Below are positions 43,762 through 54,414 of a stretch of DNA of 64,000 bases, piece by piece (the first letter of the stretch is position 1; every line of letters begins with the position of its first letter). Under the pieces are notes generated by a model. The model was not told where the DNA came from. It was given only the letters and a program-made list of their open reading frames with translations, and searched no databases. A program made the translations under genes and the position numbers. The DNA is from Ignavibacteria bacterium (GTDB taxonomy: Bacteria > Bacteroidota > Ignavibacteria > Kapaibacteriales > UBA961). Location: the NCBI GenBank assembly GCA_016720145.1, contig JADJXV010000028.1, positions 124,001 through 188,000 of the forward strand, given 5' to 3'.

Positions 43762-45740
43762 GTGCGCCAAGCGAAGCTTGGTATATTCAGAAGGTGCAAA
43801 TCCTTCGTGGGAAGGGAGCCACCCACCCGCTACCGCAATCGTACGCTGTGTAAGGTAACAAGCACAGTGAAGCTACGACGAGGGAGATATCAGACCGCAA
43901 CGCAAGTGAAGGTATTGAGCTCCGAAATAGGTCAGGTTATGATGGCAGACTGTCTCTACAAACAGGAATGCAACAACAACATGTTCGTAAGGCTTGAACA
44001 TGTAGTCATCATCGGGGTCTAAGTCCGCAGTATGATATCAAACGGATATATCAGGAACTTGGGATATCCATTATACTTGCCATAGGGCATAAGCGCAGCC
44101 AAATCCGAAAAGGAGTAGAATGCGTGACGGTATAATGGAAGTCGGATTAGCCCATAGTAGCGTCAAGCTCTGCGAAAGCAGAGGTATGCATGCAGAAGCA
44201 TTCAATTCTGGTGTAGCGCGAAGGGGCTGACAATTGTATGTATTGTATAAAGGAAACGTATATGGCTCATAGAACACAATCAGATACGGCAACGAAACTT
44301 ATACAACTAAGCAAGGTCTCGAAGGACTCTCCCAAATACAAGTTTGGCTCATTGGCAAGCTTGCTGAACGAGGAGTACCTTAGAACGTGCTATGCCGAAC
44401 TTCCCGTAAGAAGGCACTTGGCATAGACGGAGTGAGTGTAGAAGAATACGGAGAATCGCTGAAGCGAATCTTAGTGGATTGGTAGAACGGATGAAAAGCA
44501 TGTCGTATCGTCCGCAAGCCGTGCGTAAGAAGGAAATACCGAAAGAACGAGGAGGAACGCGCACATTGGGCATTCCCTCGACAGAGGACAAGATAGTCCA
44601 GAAAGGAATATCCTCGATACTAACGGCAGTATTCGACCCAAGTTTTATTGATTCATCCTATGGCTTTAGAGAAAAGATGGGTTGTCACGATGCGTTGAAG
44701 CAGGTACATCAAGAGATAACCTCAAGCGCGTAAACTATATTATCGATGCAGATATTAAATCGTTTTTCGACAATGTTAACCATGATTGGTTAGTACAGTT
44801 TCTGGAACATCGGATAAAAGACAAGAAATTTATTCGACTGATTATCAGATTTCTGAAAGCAGGAATCATGGATGAAGGTAGCTTTAGAGCGAGCGACAAG
44901 GAACGCCCCAAGGCGGCATCATTAGCCCAATCTTAGCAAACATATACCTTCATTATGTGCTTGACATTTGGTTCGAGAAAGGATTGAAGAAAGAGCTTCA
45001 AGGCTATGCATCGATAGTACGGTATGCAGACGACTTTATCATACTTGTAGAACGAGAATCGGACTGCACATTGATATTGGAAGCTTTGCGATTACGGCTT
45101 GCGAAGTTCAAGCTTGAATTATCGGAAACCAAGACATCGCTAGTAAAATTTGGTCGTAATACGGACACAAGCGACGAGCGCAAACATCCGGGAACGTTTG
45201 ATTTTCTTGGGTTTACGCATTACTGTGGCAAAACCAAAGCAGGCAAATTCAAGGTATGCAGACGGACAAGCAAGTCCCGCTTCCGCCTTGGCATTCGCAA
45301 GGTGAGCGTGTTTCTGAAGGAACACAAGAATACCTATACGCTGCAAGAACTCTGGGAAAGTATATCCCAAATGGTACGTGGTCACTATCACTATTATGGT
45401 GTAAGTGAAAACAGCAAATCATTATGGAATTACAAAGACAAAGTAAAGAAACTTCTTTATAAGTGGCTCAATCGTCGAAGTCAGAAGAAGAGCTACACGG
45501 GAGAGTTTCAAGCAGTATGTATTCAAGTATCCACTTCCGGAACCCAAGATATTCGTAAGCTTCTATAATCACTGACAGCGGAATGCAATTGAGGAGCCGT
45601 GTGAGGGAAATCCTCAAGCACGGTTCTGTGAGGGGGAGCAATGCACATCCAAGAAATACACATACTAAGGCACAAAAGCAGAAATGCGGACACGGAGCTA
45701 CGGTGGAATCCAAAGTATGTGGATTAGCTCTCTACTCGAC
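43762..45740 (+). ncRNA. Group II intron (ribozyme), 3' end approximate
   Basis: The 5' end matches the group II consensus (GTGCG at 43762-43766). Domain V is clear at 45594-45626: gagccgtg pairs with cacggttc, the AGC triad is at 45595-45597, and a GAAA loop closes gagg/cctc. After it, tgtgagggggagc ... gctctctactcgac fits a domain VI strand pair, putting the 3' end near 45740. Domain IV carries the decayed reverse transcriptase. Class not assigned. Confidence 0.82.
44262..45575 (+). pseudogene. ltrA: Group II intron reverse transcriptase/maturase, five frame breaks
   Basis: Pieces of one ~435-residue protein lie in shifting frames. Start MAHRTQSDTATKLIQL; break near 44410; RKKALGIDGVSVEEYGESLK; break near 44468; GLVERMKSMSYRPQAVRKKE ... 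SYGFREKMGCHDALKQVHQE; break near 44728; RVNYIIDADIKSFFDNVNHD; break near 44905; TPQGGIISPILANIYLHYVL, RYADDFIILVE (catalytic YADD intact); break near 45500; and SFKQYVFKYPLPEPKIFVSF ending at 45575. Every break is repaired by adding one base. As sequenced it cannot make maturase, so the intron would need help in trans, unless the breaks are read errors. Confidence 0.85.
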
Positions 45741-45978
45741 CAATGGCAACCACAAGAATCTTCGTAGCGCCGTAGGTGCGACATGTTTATTGCGTTAAGA
45801 GGAACAAAAAGGTCGCACCTATGGAGCTAAAAACCAATCTTTACCTTCGTTCCTACAAACAGGTCGCCCCGATGGGGCTAATCCATCAGCTGAAAGTTTG
45901 ATACGGAAACCCTATTGAAGAGTTTTCGGTGAAATTGAATCTTGTTCTCTATCCATACAGCATCTCCACCACCAAGAT

Positions 45979-46020
45979 CATCTTCCATCATAAAAAATCA
46001 GCGCTATCCGCGTGCCATCA
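45979..46020. repeat. Solo terminal repeat of the MITE family
   Basis: tcttccatcataaaaaatca followed by gcgctatccgcgtgccatca: the right end of the element family at 20742 and 23053, without a left end. A near-identical solo copy lies at 47777-47817, and the pair brackets the two lipoprotein genes. Confidence 0.75.
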
Positions 46021-46223
46021 AGCCCAACCTCTCCCCACAAGCCAACTACACGATTAATTCACTTCTGCAAAATATTCTTTGGTTATATGCCAGTATCCGC
46101 GTAAGTTGCACGCACTACAATTGGTTCACACATATTCGCGTAGTAATTCTACATCATTCTTTACCCTCAAAACGCCGGATTATTTGCCAGAAAACTTCAC
46201 ATTATTTTTACGGGAGATACCGC

Positions 46224-46907
46224 ATGAAACACATCTTCTACGCTATTGCCTGCCTTCTCGCGCTCGCATCCTGCGGTCAATCGCCGACTAAGCCGACAGC
46301 GCCCACACAGCCCGATTATTTTCCTTTGCAAGTTGGGAATTGGTGGGAGTATGCTAAAGATACACTTGATAGTAAGGGTAATTTTGTCTTTGATCAAACG
46401 ATACGATGCGAAATCATTGGTGATTCTTTGGTTAATAACATACAATACTTCAAGATAAAGAACTATGGCGGTCTATTCCCAGCAAATGGAACTGTTAGTT
46501 TTATATATAAGGATACAAATGGTAGTATTATGAATACTTTTGATATTATTCCTACAAACGCAGTGGACTCAATCTCGACTATTAGTTTATACTTTAACAA
46601 ACCTATAGATGAATATTGGAATTTATTTCCAAATGATGATAACATTAACAATCCAACACGTCTTACAATACGATCTAAAACTGATAGTACAAACGTACCT
46701 GCCGGCTTTTTTTATCCCAATTGTGTTATTGGTTATGTGGGTCAGAGGTATGGTCCAAGTACTTTTTATGGCACTTATTTGGAAACTGTCTATTCATTGA
46801 ATGTTGGACTAGTTAAGCTACGACCAGTTTCTGGTGAAGGTGGAATTCATGTACCGATGCAATTTTCTCTCACTAAAGCACACATCGGCAGTGTGTCATA
46901 TCCATAA
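46224..46907 (+). CDS. Predicted lipoprotein, paralogue of the next gene
   Basis: 227 residues from the ATG at 46224 (GGGAG eight bases upstream); the longer open frame upstream holds repeat sequence. Lipobox ALASC with Cys17. The mature part begins with a Pro/Thr linker and then PDYFPLQVGNWWEYAKDT, followed by ISLYFNKPIDEYWNLFPND and NVGLVKLRPV. It aligns along its length with the following gene. Many Bacteroidota/Chlorobiota lipoproteins of unknown function share the DYFPL..GN.W.Y start. Eleven bases separate the two genes, so they form one operon. Confidence 0.78.
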   Translation: MKHIFYAIACLLALASCGQSPTKPTAPTQPDYFPLQVGNWWEYAKDTLDSKGNFVFDQTIRCEIIGDSLVNNIQYFKIKNYGGLFPANGTVSFIYKDTNGSIMNTFDIIPTNAVDSISTISLYFNKPIDEYWNLFPNDDNINNPTRLTIRSKTDSTNVPAGFFYPNCVIGYVGQRYGPSTFYGTYLETVYSLNVGLVKLRPVSGEGGIHVPMQFSLTKAHIGSVSYP

Positions 46908-46918
46908 GGAGTTACCCC

Positions 46919-47551
46919 ATGAAACACATTCTCTGCGCCATTGCCTGCATCCTCGCGCTCGCATCCTGCGAAGATGGACCTGTCAGACCGCCCTTGAGCG
47001 ATAATCCAGACTATTTTCCGCTGCACATTGGCAATTTTTGGTCTTATACTGTCGATACTGCCGATAGTCAAGGGCATTATACTTATGGGTATAGTGAAAC
47101 CTGGAAAATTATAGGTGATTCACTTTTTGATGGTAAAAAGTACTTCGTGATGCAAGTTCGAGGTTCGTGGCGGGAGTCTGATTACTATTATATCAGAAAA
47201 GAAGATGTCGGCACGTTTCTGATTCTGGCAAATATTACTCCGACATCTTCCGACGATATAATTCCACCACGATACATCTATTTTAACAAGCCACTTCATG
47301 AATACTGGCCAACCTATTATAACAAAGCAGGAAGTCAATCGAAATTAACCACAAAGACTGATACGACATGGGTTCCCATTGGTGATTTTTTTCCTAATTA
47401 CGTCATTGAAACAGAAGCCGATAGTTCTGCATTCGCTACTGTGTATGGACCCGATGTTGGAATAATTAAAGTGCGTCGTATCAAAGGCAGTTATAGTTTG
47501 ATAAAGTCACTCAGCTATGCAAAGATTAACGGTGTGAATTATTATAAATAA
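46919..47551 (+). CDS. Predicted lipoprotein, paralogue of the previous gene
   Basis: 210 residues; lipobox ALASC with Cys17, preceded by the near-identical leader MKHILCAIACILALASC. The mature start is NPDYFPLHIGNFWSYTVDTA; then IIGDSLFDGKKYFVMQV, YIYFNKPLHEYWPTYYN, PNYVIETEADSS and GPDVGIIKVRRIKG. Beta-rich and exported, with no known catalytic motif. Tandem duplicate of the gene at 46224; leaders and N-termini are the best conserved part. Confidence 0.78.
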   Translation: MKHILCAIACILALASCEDGPVRPPLSDNPDYFPLHIGNFWSYTVDTADSQGHYTYGYSETWKIIGDSLFDGKKYFVMQVRGSWRESDYYYIRKEDVGTFLILANITPTSSDDIIPPRYIYFNKPLHEYWPTYYNKAGSQSKLTTKTDTTWVPIGDFFPNYVIETEADSSAFATVYGPDVGIIKVRRIKGSYSLIKSLSYAKINGVNYYK

Positions 47552-47914
47552 TCCTAACCAACTATCCAATTATTCACAAAATCCCGGACTCATTCTCCAC
47601 CAAAAAATAACCCATGAAATTCATCGGCTAGTATAATCTTTGCGACCTCTGTGCCTTCGCGTTAAAAATAGAGAAAATTTGACGCTTTTTTTTGTTTGGT
47701 CATATTTTTCATTGAAGGAATGTTGTGCAATTCGAACCAACGCCAAAATTCGCTTTGCTATACATAAGAACCAACATCTTCCATCATAAAAAATCAGCGC
47801 CATCAGCGTGCCATCAGCACAATGCCTTTCCAAACAAGGAACAATTTTCACCATCTAGAAGTCTAAGTATGTCAGCAACAGTAAGAGCTTATCATTTCTA
47901 TACTTCCATACGTT
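47552..47914. other. Intergenic region with two repeat remnants
   Basis: A possible arm of the ttaacgcaaag family (~47636-47668) and a solo MITE end at ~47777-47817 (see 45979). No gene seen. Confidence 0.55.
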
Positions 47915-50900
47915 ATGTATTCCCTTAGAATTCTCCTTATTCTCCTCATAACATTTAGTAGTCTTCAGACCGCCCACGCTGCCAATCCCGATATTCTCTG
48001 GCAGAAAACACTCACCGCCGACACGCTCCCCATCCGCGCAATTGCAATCGCCGAAGGCAAGTATGTGGCTGCGCTCAAAGGGAATCAGATTATTATTCTC
48101 GACTATGCGACCGGCGACTCGGTGACAGCGTTTCAGGCGCCGAAAGAGATGTATGGGAATGATATTATTTTGGGGAAGGGTGGGGAGAGATTGTATGTGT
48201 TGCATAGTAATGGCAATCTTCGTTCATGGGATATTGCAACGGGAGTGATACTAAAAGATGTGGTGATGGATGCTACCAAATTTATTAATTCTTCAAGATC
48301 ATATAGCCAACCAAATTATATTATGGATAATTCTTTGGATGGTAAACGTATCGCTGTTATGACTGGTTATACATTTTCAAGTGGACCTGATTATGGATCA
48401 GCTCAAGAAGTGTATATTTTCCACACCACTGACAGTACGAATATCAAGGTAAATACGGCACGTAAACAGGATGAATATGATGGTGTTGAACGTAGTAAAT
48501 CAGAAATAATTCTATCTAAATCTTCTGACCTTAATTTTTCTCCATCAGGGAATTATTTACTAAATAATCTTGCGTATTTCTATGCTTATAAACTTGGTGG
48601 TGGCGGCGGTAAATATGAATATTCCAATTCAGAATATGCCTTTTTCAGTAGTTTTTCAAAAGATTTAAAAACCTATCAATTCAAGGGAAAATTACCATTT
48701 TACACTATTTCCTCGGGCGATGATTTCCTCCTCAGTGGAAACAAACTCATGGATTTACCGCCGACACATTCTTTCAGAACACTTTCGAAAATTGGTTTTG
48801 TCTTTTGCCCGATGATAATCACATGCTTGCTTTTAAAGCAGGCGGCGGAATAGCGGCAATTTCAAATATTGAACAAGATACTTGGGAAAAAGTCTTTTAC
48901 GGTGATTCACTTACAGAGAATATCATCCAAACCAATGCAACTCGATCGGCATTTGCTACGGCTACCAATCAAAGAATCACCCTATGGAAAATTGCGGAAA
49001 CGTTACAATCGGCGACGCTTACGGCGAACTTCACCATGTCCAAGGACACAATTCAAGTCTATGATTCTGTGACGTTTACCAATACAACCTTCCCATATAA
49101 ACGTGGTAGTAATTTTGAATGGGATTTTGGTGATGCTACGCCGAAGACCACTACTCCTTTTCCTGTGCATACTTTCACTCAAGCAGGTACATTTACTGTG
49201 ACTCTCACTGTACGTGATACGCTGGGCGCCACGAGCAACATTTCTAAAACTGTATTCGTTGATTTTCCTGCTCCAAAAGCACTCTTTAAGACAATCTCCG
49301 ATACGGTTTTTGTTGGGAATGTGGTGGTATTTTCGAACCAAACCACTCCGGTGCGACTTGGTACGCGATATACTTGGAATTTTGGTGACGGCACTACCTT
49401 CTCAGCTGAGTCTAATCCGCGGCATCAGTATTTTAGCACTGGTAAGTATTTGATTACATTAACGGTTCGCGACACACTTGGTCGTGTGGACAGCTTTTCA
49501 AAGCAATTGCTTGTCATCAGTCAAATTGTACCGAATGGTGCGGTGTGGACGAATCGTTTTCATTATCAAGGCATCAATTCCCTCGCGTATTCTCCTGATA
49601 ATCATTTGATTATTTCAGGGAGTAATGATGGGTATTCGCGGTTGTGGGATGGAAGTACGGGACTACAATTATTCAGCCGAAATGTGGGACAACTAGTTTA
49701 TTCTACAGTGTTTACTAACGATAGCAAATCTGCTTTGGTCGCAAGTTATCAGATTACCAACAATTCACCGGTGTATGTGAATCGTTCAATTGCAAAATTT
49801 ATGAATTATGTGGATAAGTGGGATTTTTCTCAAGATATATTTGAAAGGAAGATTAATTGGGATATACAAACTGGGTTAAGTCTTCTAATGTATTTGCGTT
49901 TCACAAATACTTCACTTTCATCTTCGCTTTCTGAGGATAATTTATGGTACATAACGGGAACGCAGTTTCATGCCTCGTTTTCAGTTCACTATAGCGACCC
50001 ACGAGTTGATAATTATGATTTCGGGAAAATGTACCTTTATAATTTTACAAATCGTACAGCACGTGGATTCTCAAAACTTTCAATTGAAAAACCAATATAT
50101 TCCACAATAATTTCCCCGAATACTAGCTACTACGCTGTACTTCATCCTTCTACTTTACTTGTATTCGATATTGTTACAGATAGTATTCACTGTCAAATCC
50201 CCGTGCTCGCTACCACCATGCGCTTCTCCCCCAACAAATACCATTTACTCACCAATTCAGGACTTTGGGATATCTACAACTCTGTACTCGTGCAACCGCT
50301 CACACTCCCGCAAGTCTTTGAATTCCACCCTGATGGAATTCATGTCTTTACTATCAGACCCGACTCAACAATTGGAATTTTTAATCTCAATTCCAACTCT
50401 TATGAATATCTCTACCCCAAACAACCGAGAGGGTTCACGTGTCTTGCCGTCGCGCCCGACGGTAAGCATATCGCGACGGGTGATAACAGTGGTAATATTA
50501 CTGTTTGGAATGTGCCCGATACGCTCAAGTCACTTAAAAAAATTGACTTCCACGCGCTCACTTTCAAGTGCAACGCCGTCAGAACTTCGGATATTATTGA
50601 ATTTGCTAATACTACTTTGCCTGTGAATAATTCATTCGAATTTCTTTGGAATTTCGGCGATGGAACGACATCCAACGAACGAACACCAAAACATCAATTC
50701 ACCAAACCTGGGAACTATACTATATCTCTCATTGCATCTCAGTATGGGAATGTCATTGATAGCATCACCAAAAGGCAGTATATCACAGTCACAGGTCCGG
50801 CGGATGTAGATGAATCGCAAGCAGGACTATTTACAACCGCGCTTAACATCACTCCCAATCCAAGTTATGGCGAAACGCAGATTCACATTACTCTCGCGCA

Positions 50901-51084
50901 GGCAAGTAATTATAATGTTCGGATATTGGATAATCTTGGTCGTGAAATTGCCCACTGGGAAGAACATCAAAGCGCCGGCGACCATGTAATTCTGTGGAAT
51001 AAAAATGTGCCGTCGGGAGTTTATTACTGCACGTTGAGTGTGGGTGGTGAGGTGCGGATGGAGCCGTTTGTTGTGCTAAGATAA
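47915..51084 (+). CDS. PKD/WD40-like T9SS protein 1 of 3, frame disrupted near 48806
   Basis: The first frame, 47915-48853, has a signal peptide (MYSLRILLILLITFSSLQTA) and the shared N-terminal block NPDILWQKTLTADTLPIR...; it then leaves the family at IGFVF. The sense continues one base back as PDDNHMLAFKAGGGIAAISN in the second frame, to 51084. Adding one T to the TTTT run at ~48803-48806 restores IGFVFLPDDNH, matching both neighbours. The restored ~1056-residue product would have a propeller-like first half, two PKD domains (YEWDFGD-type), WD40-like blades (GSNDGYSRLWDGSTG), a third PKD and a sorting tail (NITPNPSYGETQIHITL ... VPSGVYYCTLSVGGE). Confidence 0.85.
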
Positions 51085-51100
51085 GAATTCCTTACCTTTG
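51071..51100 (+). promoter_or_regulatory. Promoter of PKD/WD40 protein 2
   Basis: TACCTTTG (51093-51100) is an exact TAnnTTTG -7 element 33 bases before the ATG. A TTTG (51067-51070) lies 22 bases further upstream, in the -33 position. The same layout recurs before protein 3. Confidence 0.55.
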
Positions 51101-51132
51101 TAAAAACATAGTTTATAATTCCAGTAATTATC

Positions 51133-54100
51133 ATGAAATTCAATCTATTAGTTCTGCTGTTTCTCGGTTTGTGTTTGTGCGCTCAGCAAGCATTTGCCGG
51201 TAATCCCGACATTCTCTGGCAGAAAACCCTCACCGCCAATACGCTCCCCATTCGCTCGATCGCGATTGCTGAAGGAAAGTATGTGGCTGCGCTCAAAGGT
51301 AATCAGATTATTATTCTTGACTATGCCACGGGTGACTCAATTAAGTCATTTACTACGCCAAAAGAGATGTATGGGAATGATATTATTTTGGGGAAGGGTG
51401 GAGAGAGGTTGTATGTGTTTGTTGGTGGACAAGGGAATTACATAATTTCAACGATCTATCTGAGATCATGGAATATCGCTACAAATGAATTGTATAAAGA
51501 TATTCAAATGACAAAATTGCCAGATGATCAGGGCTTCGGATATAGCTTATTAGGAATTAACTCTGGTTCTTCAATTGATGGAAAGTGGATTTCAGTTGGT
51601 GCGACTTATGAAGGTAATTATGGTTCGATGGTTGTATCTGACTGTAATGTCTTTTGTTTTAATACTTCAGATAGTACATATCTGAGAATAAACCCACTTA
51701 ATTTTCAATCCCGATTAACCCCAATTTTTAAAAACAGTTCGGAGTACACTGGCACAAGATTCGGTATAGGTGGTGGAGGGTTATATAATTTCAGTGTCTC
51801 ACATTCAGGCAATTACGTAATATTGAATCGAAAAAGATACACAGAAAATCGGAGTGGAATAATCATTATCAATGAAAATAGCTATGGTGATTTATTTTCG
51901 TTATCATCCTCTGCTAAATCTTATCAATACTCAGATTTTATTTCTACTTACACATTTTCTCACGACGACGATTTCCTCCTCCTCGGTAACCAACTCTACG
52001 ACTTACCACCGACACGAGTGCTACGTACAATCACCAAACCGGGTTTAGCTTTTCTTCCTGATGACAATCATTTACTCGCCTTCAAGGCAGGTGGCGGCGT
52101 CGCTGCGATTTCGAATATTGAAAAGGATACATGGGAGAAAGTCTTTTATGGTGATTCACTTACGGAAAATCTCATTCAGCCCTGCGCAGGATTCTCATCA
52201 TTTGTAACGGCGACGGACAAGAGAATTACCCTTTGGAAAATACCCGATACACTCGAGCATGCGACACTTACTGCCGCCTTCACGCAGTCAAAAGATACGA
52301 TTCAAATCTATGATTCTGTTGTATTTACCAATATGACTTATCCTTTTAAACGTGGCACCAATTATGAGTGGAATTTCGGTGAAAGTTCGCCTATTGTCAC
52401 TACTGCGTTTCCCGTTCATACTTTCGCGCGTGCAGGCACTTTTACCGTAACGCTGAGCGTTCGCGATACCCTTGGTGCGACGAGCAGCGTATCGAGAACC
52501 ATAGTTGTCGATTTTCCGGCACCGAAAGCGAATTTCACGACTTCTTTGGACACCGTTGCTGTGGGAAATGTGGTGGAATTGACGAATCAATCGACGCCAA
52601 TTCTCCCCGGCACGCACTTTTCATGGAATTTTGGCGATGGCAGTACTTTTTCACAGGAAATGAATCCGGTTCATCAGTATTTTAATATCGGTAAGTATGA
52701 TATTATATTGACGATTCGGGATACAATCGGACGTACGAACAGCTTTGCAAAACAATTGGTAGTGGCGAATCAAATTCTGCCGAATGGCGCGTTGTGGACT
52801 AATCATTTTCATTCTCAACGTATCAATTCACTCGCGTTTTCTCCCGATGCTGTGTTGATTATATCAGGGAGTAATGATGGATATTCGCGGATTTGGGAGG
52901 GTAGTACGGGACTACAATTATTCAGCCGAAATGTGAGGCAACTTGTTTATTCTACAGCGTTTACTAACAATAATAAATCTGCTTTGGTCTCAAGTTATCA
53001 GATTACCGATAACTCACCGGTGTATGTCAAGGGTTCGGTGGCGAAGTTTATTAATTATGTGGATCGCTGGGATTTTTCTCAAGATAGTTGGGAAAGAAAA
53101 TTTACGTGGAATATCGATTGTATTTTTAGTAAGGCAACCTATCAATATATCACCAACGCGGCACTTTCTTCATCATTTTCATCGAATAATACTTGGTTCT
53201 GCACAGGGGTAAATTTCACTTCATTAAATACTATCGAGTTTACTGATCCTAGCACGCGTACCACACAGTATGGTAATATTTCAATCACGAATTTGACAAC
53301 AAATAAATCGAAATTTTTCGACCCGAAGCAACCTTCTAATCTTAGCATTAAAGAGTTAAATTATTTGCTGTTACCAATTTATTACACCCAAATTTCACCT
53401 GACAATCAATATTACTTTGTTTCACAAGGTTCACGATTTTATATCAGAGACCTTCGTACGGACAGTGTCTATCGCGAGATTCCTCACCAAGCAACTCTAC
53501 TGCGCTTCTCCCCCAACAAATACCACTTACTCACAAACACCGGACTCTGGGATATCTACGACTCTATTCTCGTGCAACCTGTCACACTCCCGCAAGTCTT
53601 TGAATTCCATCCGGATGGAATTCATGTCTTTACTATCAGACCTGACTCGACAATTGGGATTTTTAATCTCAATTCTAACTCCTACGAATATCTCTATCCC
53701 AAGCAACCGAGAGCGTTCACGTGTCTCGCGGTCGCGCCAGACGGCAAACATATCGCAACGGGTGATAATAGCGGTTATATCACCGTATGGAATGTGCCCG
53801 ATACGCTCAAGTCTTCTATAAAAATAGACTTCCACGCGTTATCGTTCAAACGCAATGCCGTTAAAACCTCCGATACGGTAGAATTTGCGAATACGTCGCT
53901 TCCGGCAAATAATTCCTTCGACTATCTCTGGAATTTCGGCGACGGCACAACCTCCACCGAGCGCGCGCCACAACACCGGTACCTCAAGCCCGGAAAATAT
54001 ACCGTGTCGCTTACTGCATCCCAAAACGGACAAGAAATTGATAGCATCACCAAAACGCAGTATATCACGGTCACAGGTCCGATTGGTGTTGATGAATCTC

Positions 54101-54366
54101 AAGTAGGACTCTATTCCATCGCGCTCAGCATTACTCCTAATCCAAGTTACGCAGAAACACAAATTCACCTTACTCTTGCACAGGCAAGTAATTACAATGT
54201 TAGAATAATGGATAATCTCGGTCGTGAAATTGCTCGCTGGGAAGAACATTCCTCAGCCGGTGAGCATGTGATTCTGTGGAATGAGAATGTGCCGTCGGGT
54301 GTGTATTACTGCACGCTTAGTGTGGGTGGTGAGGTGCGGATGGTGCCGTTTGTTGTGGTGCGGTGA
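51133..54366 (+). CDS. PKD/WD40-like T9SS-exported protein 2 of 3
   Basis: 1077 residues, intact. Signal peptide (MKFNLLVLLFLGLCLCAQQA), then GNPDILWQKTL and an N-terminal propeller (~23-380) whose blades include KYVAALKGNQIIILDYATGD. Two PKD domains follow (~385-550, YEWNFGESSP and FSWNFGDGST), then a WD40-like propeller (~560-895; INSLAFSPDAVLIISGSNDG, LAVAPDGKHIATGDNSGYIT), a third PKD (~900-985, YLWNFGDGTTSTE) and a sorting domain (~995-1077). Residues ~100-260 differ strongly from the paralogues, while flanking blocks are nearly identical even at DNA level. Likely a surface binding protein; ligand unknown. Confidence 0.87.
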   Translation: MKFNLLVLLFLGLCLCAQQAFAGNPDILWQKTLTANTLPIRSIAIAEGKYVAALKGNQIIILDYATGDSIKSFTTPKEMYGNDIILGKGGERLYVFVGGQGNYIISTIYLRSWNIATNELYKDIQMTKLPDDQGFGYSLLGINSGSSIDGKWISVGATYEGNYGSMVVSDCNVFCFNTSDSTYLRINPLNFQSRLTPIFKNSSEYTGTRFGIGGGGLYNFSVSHSGNYVILNRKRYTENRSGIIIINENSYGDLFSLSSSAKSYQYSDFISTYTFSHDDDFLLLGNQLYDLPPTRVLRTITKPGLAFLPDDNHLLAFKAGGGVAAISNIEKDTWEKVFYGDSLTENLIQPCAGFSSFVTATDKRITLWKIPDTLEHATLTAAFTQSKDTIQIYDSVVFTNMTYPFKRGTNYEWNFGESSPIVTTAFPVHTFARAGTFTVTLSVRDTLGATSSVSRTIVVDFPAPKANFTTSLDTVAVGNVVELTNQSTPILPGTHFSWNFGDGSTFSQEMNPVHQYFNIGKYDIILTIRDTIGRTNSFAKQLVVANQILPNGALWTNHFHSQRINSLAFSPDAVLIISGSNDGYSRIWEGSTGLQLFSRNVRQLVYSTAFTNNNKSALVSSYQITDNSPVYVKGSVAKFINYVDRWDFSQDSWERKFTWNIDCIFSKATYQYITNAALSSSFSSNNTWFCTGVNFTSLNTIEFTDPSTRTTQYGNISITNLTTNKSKFFDPKQPSNLSIKELNYLLLPIYYTQISPDNQYYFVSQGSRFYIRDLRTDSVYREIPHQATLLRFSPNKYHLLTNTGLWDIYDSILVQPVTLPQVFEFHPDGIHVFTIRPDSTIGIFNLNSNSYEYLYPKQPRAFTCLAVAPDGKHIATGDNSGYITVWNVPDTLKSSIKIDFHALSFKRNAVKTSDTVEFANTSLPANNSFDYLWNFGDGTTSTERAPQHRYLKPGKYTVSLTASQNGQEIDSITKTQYITVTGPIGVDESQVGLYSIALSITPNPSYAETQIHLTLAQASNYNVRIMDNLGREIARWEEHSSAGEHVILWNENVPSGVYYCTLSVGGEVRMVPFVVVR

Positions 54367-54382
54367 GAATTCCTTACATTTG
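54353..54382 (+). promoter_or_regulatory. Promoter of PKD/WD40 protein 3
   Basis: TACATTTG (54375-54382), an exact -7 match 32 bases before the ATG, with TTTG (54349-54352) 22 bases further upstream inside the end of the previous gene. Confidence 0.55.
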
Positions 54383-54414
54383 TAATACTACAGTACAAAA
54401 CTCCGGTAATTATT

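Larger units (their letters stand above)
43733..45881. mobile_element. Inverted-repeat element carrying a group II intron
   Basis: Perfect 30-bp terminal inverted repeats at 43733-43762 (ttagccccatcggggcgacc then tgtttgtagg) and 45852-45881. Each arm holds its own agcccc-at-cggggc hairpin. The part to the right of the intron (45742-45851) has a further internal inverted repeat (taggtgcgac/gtcgcaccta). The intron begins on the last base of the left arm, so it seems to have landed in a pre-existing short palindromic element. Confidence 0.8.

Noticed and set aside
44262..45575. Reverse transcriptase as part of a retron or a diversity-generating retroelement
   Set aside because: Domain V and the GTGCG start identify a group II intron. 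The variable segments of the PKD/WD40 genes differ by whole stretches, not by adenine-specific changes, and no template/variable repeat pair was noticed.
46224..47551. Lipoprotein pair as immunity proteins of a toxin system
   Set aside because: No toxin gene or polymorphic-toxin features are adjacent; the pair only shows duplicated exported lipoproteins.
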